NCBI GenBank assembly: GCA_003993805.1
Contig: RSEF01000005.1
Coordinates: 22,469,124 to 22,533,123 of the forward strand
Length of the DNA stretch: 64,000 nt
Direction of reading: 5' to 3'
From: Himantopus leucocephalus
Lineage: Eukaryota > Chordata > Aves > Charadriiformes > Recurvirostridae
This document shows, in pieces, positions 60,961 through 64,000 of the stretch (its first letter is position 1; each line of letters begins with the position of its first letter). Position numbers and translations under genes: made by a program. The notes under the pieces were generated by a model. That model saw only the letters and a list, made by a program, of their open reading frames with translations, ran no database searches and was not told the DNA's origin.

Positions 60961-63596
60961 TCAGGAGCTGCCGTTCCTCTGGGAAAAGGTAAGTGGGCAG
61001 CCTTGCCATGGAGAAATTTTGCAAGAAAATCAGATCACATTAGAAGAAATCTGGGGGAAATCTGTGCATGGCTGGAGACAGCAGTTAGATGCTTATAACA
61101 ATGCAAGGTACCTTAAATATGAGCCAATAAAAGGCTTTACATGTCTGAACTTTTTTATGCGTTCACTGTATTCCCCCCTGGTATCTCGACACCTTTTCCT
61201 GAGAAACACTAAGAACTTTTTAAGATGGATCAGGGATAATTGCTATACCCCTTCATTCGTAAAACTAAGCACTATTAGTGACTCAAGCCCAATTCTACAC
61301 AATGAGAAACAGAAAATTAGAAGCATTCAGGACCGATTGCTTGTCCAGCATAAACTGACAAATGGACTCAATTTCAGACACTTTAATATCCGCTGGGGAT
61401 CTGGTCCACCAAAACCTTCCAGGTTTGGCACCTGAGGATTCATGTGATTAAATCACTGTTCCAGTGTGAAACGTTCGTTAAGCATCTCTTCTGCTTCTGT
61501 CATGGGCATAACAGAAGTCTATTATTGCCCCTGTCTATGGCTTTGTCTGGAGCCTGTCCTCCACCAAACACCGGGGCAGTGGTGGGACAAGAATAATATT
61601 TTTTTCCTCTGAGGAGAAAAGCTAATTTCAATGATTTCACAAGTAAATTATTTTTCCTTCAGAGAGCCTGCTGAAAATTGTGTGGAGCTCTGCAAAGATT
61701 CCAGTGGACATGGATTAGTGGGCAGTGTACAGGCATGGAAGTCGAATGTATAATGGTAACACTTCGTTATCAAATGAGTCTGTAACTTACCATAGGGTTA
61801 TGTCCACGTGCATTGGTGTGAGGAGATTGAGAAGAAAGAAGAGAGGAAAATCCTGACTGATGGCCAGATTACTCATGTTTTATGAAATTAGGCGGCTTGC
61901 ACTGCAGAGTCTAAAAAAAACTGTGTTGCCATCCTCAAATGTGTATTTCAAGCTTTTGAGTTTCTAAAAATACATTTCCAAAAATATCCCAACTTTAACA
62001 GACCAAGAGATCCCTGACTAACTTTGAAAAGTAATTTCAAACAATATCTCCTAGACTTGTAACACCATCAGCTCTTTGTTCATGTTCCTTCCACATTAAT
62101 GCTAAAGACTAATGGTGATTAATTTTAAACAGGTTCATATATGAGTAAGGTGAAAACTAGAGACTGGAAAATGGAAATTGTTGTAAGGAGAGAAAAAACA
62201 AAGATAAGAATGATGTAAAGCAATGAGGAAACAAGTGAGAGAAAAACCAGAAGACATGGAAGAAGAACAAAGTGTTGTGGTACAATATATATTACAATAC
62301 AATACATATAAATGTGATTAAAATATTACATATACACTTAGATAGAACAAATATATATAATGGCATTACAGTATTTTGCCATTGATTACTATCCCACCCC
62401 ACCCTGTAGTGCAGCCCAAGGCCAACAGCTGAGGTCACCTTCCTTTTCCATCACTCTCTGGTATCTCAGTCATGTGTTTGGGTCCACCATGGAGTTCCAG
62501 TCCTTCCTGAGAGGCACACAACCCCTCTCACACCCACTGTCATCCATGCCGACTTCTCCTCTTTTTTTCTCCACTTTTTTCTCCACGGCTCTTGTACAAT
62601 AATGTATAAATGCTACAAATTTATCTGGTTATCAGTGTTTGCTATAGAATGTAATCACAGTTTAATAGCATGCTGTTGAGGAAACAAGCAAGAAAAGGAG
62701 ATAACAAGGCACCTCCATCTATGTAAACATTATGTGGGGGTTAAAAAGCAATTAAACGGGAGGTTCATCTCTCCTCCTTTCTGGCCAAGTTGTAAAAGCT
62801 TGCCATGGCAGTGCTGATAAAGATGATTATAAAGTATTTGTAAAATCTGCATTCAGAGAAGATGCTGCCTGGAAGATGCTGCAGGGCAAGAGATTGACAT
62901 CTCTTAATATCCACCAGGCTGCCTGAGGAAGCGGCTCCTTCCTAGAAAATGAAAGGTTCAGGTGAGCTAGTCCTCATGTGCAGCTCTGTGGGTGCATTAA
63001 AAATACTTTTCTCTGGTGATAACGTTTTGTTCCCACTACTAAGATTAGCCAGCATATTCTTTTAATAAGATTATTTTGGGTAAATGTGATGGTCACAAGC
63101 ACACCGAGGGTCAGGCCGTGGTTTAGTGCTCTCCCAGATCTGGCAGCAGCCACGATCCTCCGCACCCTCACAGCCCGTCAGAGCATGCGAGAAACACATG
63201 AATCCACCTGCGGACAGGTAAAAGCACTGAGCCTCAATTCAAAGAGGGGGAGAGAGGTGACTAATGCAGTCACTGCTGGCACTTGCTGAAACACTGTGAT
63301 GGCAGAGGAACAAGGAAAGGAAGATAAATGATTGATGCCGCTGTACATCCCTGCTGCCTGCCTGCACGGGCTTTGGAGAGAGACTGGGGCTTCAAACACC
63401 TCTGAAAGCGCCCTTCATCCTGCTCGAAAGGATATGAAAGAAAAGTCCAGCGTTTTGCTTAGCTCGGCCTCAGGCTGACGTGAGGGGAATCCTCTTTCAT
63501 TGTAAGTGCCTGTGAAATCAGCAGGACGCTCAATCATCTTGAGATGAGGGGAAGACACGGCTACAGCCTTTTAACTTTTTCCACAATTTACATTTA
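60961..63596. other. Non-coding stretch after the minisatellite
   Basis: It opens with a consensus donor on plus, AAAAG then gtaagt (GT at 60989-60990). A frame that starts in the repeat at 60722 runs to a stop at 61435 through about 470 bases of normal-composition sequence, but the protein resembles nothing known and reads through the donor. The rest is AT-rich, with a low-complexity AT patch at 62280-62360. No repeat family recognised. Confidence 0.5.
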
Positions 63597-63810
63597 GGTC
63601 ATAGAATCATAGAATGGTTTAGGTTGGAAGGGAACTTAAAGATCATGTAGTTCCAACGCACCTGCCATGGGCAGGGACACCTCCCACCAGACCTGGTTGC
63701 TCAAAGCCCCATCCAGCCTGGCCTTGAACACCTCCAGGGATGGGGCATCCACAACATCCTTGGGCAATTTGCTCCGGTGCCTCACCGCCCTCAGAATGAA
63801 AAAAAGGTCA
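63597..63810 (-). mobile_element. CR1 LINE 3' fragment, 5'-truncated
   Basis: The plus strand shows the reverse complement of a CR1 3' end: 'tcatagaatcatagaatgg' followed by 'tttaggttggaagggaac', 'cacctgccatgggcaggg', then ORF2 C-terminal codons (the minus strand reads the HLSKLPKDVVDAPSLEVFKA type of block). It is most similar to the copies at 19122 and 20344, so it is of the same or a close subfamily. Homology stops abruptly near 63807-63810 beside a short A run, the truncation point. Confidence 0.9.
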
Positions 63811-63964
63811 TCTGAGCCTCCTGCGTGTGTGCTGCCTCTATTGACATTAGTTGCAGATGCTTTGGTTTCTATATGCTGGAATTAGGGGGCACTTTCCTCT
63901 GCAGGAAAAGATGAAAGTCACCAAATCATGGGAAACCATCTGCTTCTTGCAGATACAACACATT
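63811..63964. other. Unassigned sequence between CR1 and terminal G-run
   Basis: Short unique-looking stretch with nothing recognisable. Confidence 0.6.
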
Positions 63965-64000
63965 GGGGGGGGGGAGCGTGGGTGTGGGTGCGCGGAGCGC
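63965..64000 (+). repeat. G-run and GC-rich end of window, G-quadruplex-like
   Basis: Ten consecutive G residues (63965-63974) are followed by GGG at 63980-63982 and 63986-63988 with short loops, then 'tgcgcggagcgc', which is CpG-rich. The block is cut by the window edge, so its size and nature cannot be judged. It may be the start of another CpG-rich region. Confidence 0.7.

Noticed and set aside
60722..61435. 237-codon plus-strand frame continuing past the minisatellite
   Set aside because: Half is repeat translation. The rest has no recognisable domain and reads through a consensus donor. An open run of this size is expected a few times by chance in 64 kb.
1..64000. Endogenous retrovirus, DNA transposon, tRNA, rRNA or CRISPR content
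   Set aside because: No LTR pairs, retroviral gag/pol/env frames, terminal inverted repeats, tRNA-like folds or regularly spaced direct repeats were recognised by reading.

Overview
The window looks like non-coding nuclear DNA from a bird. It is about 40% GC, has low repeat density, and its only recognisable interspersed repeats are CR1-type LINEs. These have the usual avian CR1 3' ends (a run resembling 'tcatagaatcatagaatgg' followed by 'ttaggttggaaggg'). No bacterial operon structure, CRISPR array, rRNA or tRNA was recognised. Most open frames are short, overlap frames on the other strand and look like nothing known. Their lengths (mostly 60-145 codons) are what chance gives in 64 kb of this composition. 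The best overall reading is an intergenic gene desert or the interior of one or more very large introns.

Layout. 1-5357: unique AT-rich sequence with a poly-A run and an ATT/ATC microsatellite. 5358-5495: old CR1 3' fragment. 5496-19121: unique sequence containing one exon-like 60-bp segment (9220-9279) and several homeodomain-site-rich patches that may be conserved non-coding elements. 19122-22100: a long minus-strand CR1 with both ORFs recognisable but broken. It is interrupted by a second CR1 3' fragment (20344-20597) and by a 100-N assembly gap (19758-19857) that probably hides most of the reverse transcriptase. 22101-26884: unique, with a perfect 26-bp palindrome. 26885-27320: plus-strand CR1 of another subfamily. 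27321-50925: unique, with a 38-bp tandem duplication and homopolymer tracts. 50926-51060: old CR1 fragment. 51061-59660: unique. 59661-59724: A-rich tract. 59935-60960: a CpG-rich block running into a G-rich minisatellite with a homogenised 56-bp unit, followed closely by a consensus splice donor. 60961-63596: unique. 63597-63810: another CR1 3' fragment. 63965-64000: G-run and GC-rich sequence cut by the window edge.

How parts relate. The only protein-coding capacity recognised with confidence belongs to the CR1 elements: ORF1 with a CxxC/coiled-coil region and an SGNH-esterase-like domain, ORF2 with endonuclease and reverse transcriptase parts. All copies are decayed. The 59.9-61.0 kb block is the one place resembling a promoter or first exon. 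No exciting new biological system can be demonstrated. The best leads are the 56-bp G-rich VNTR with its CpG block, the possible 60-bp phase 1-1 cassette exon, and the internally duplicated, nested and gapped CR1.
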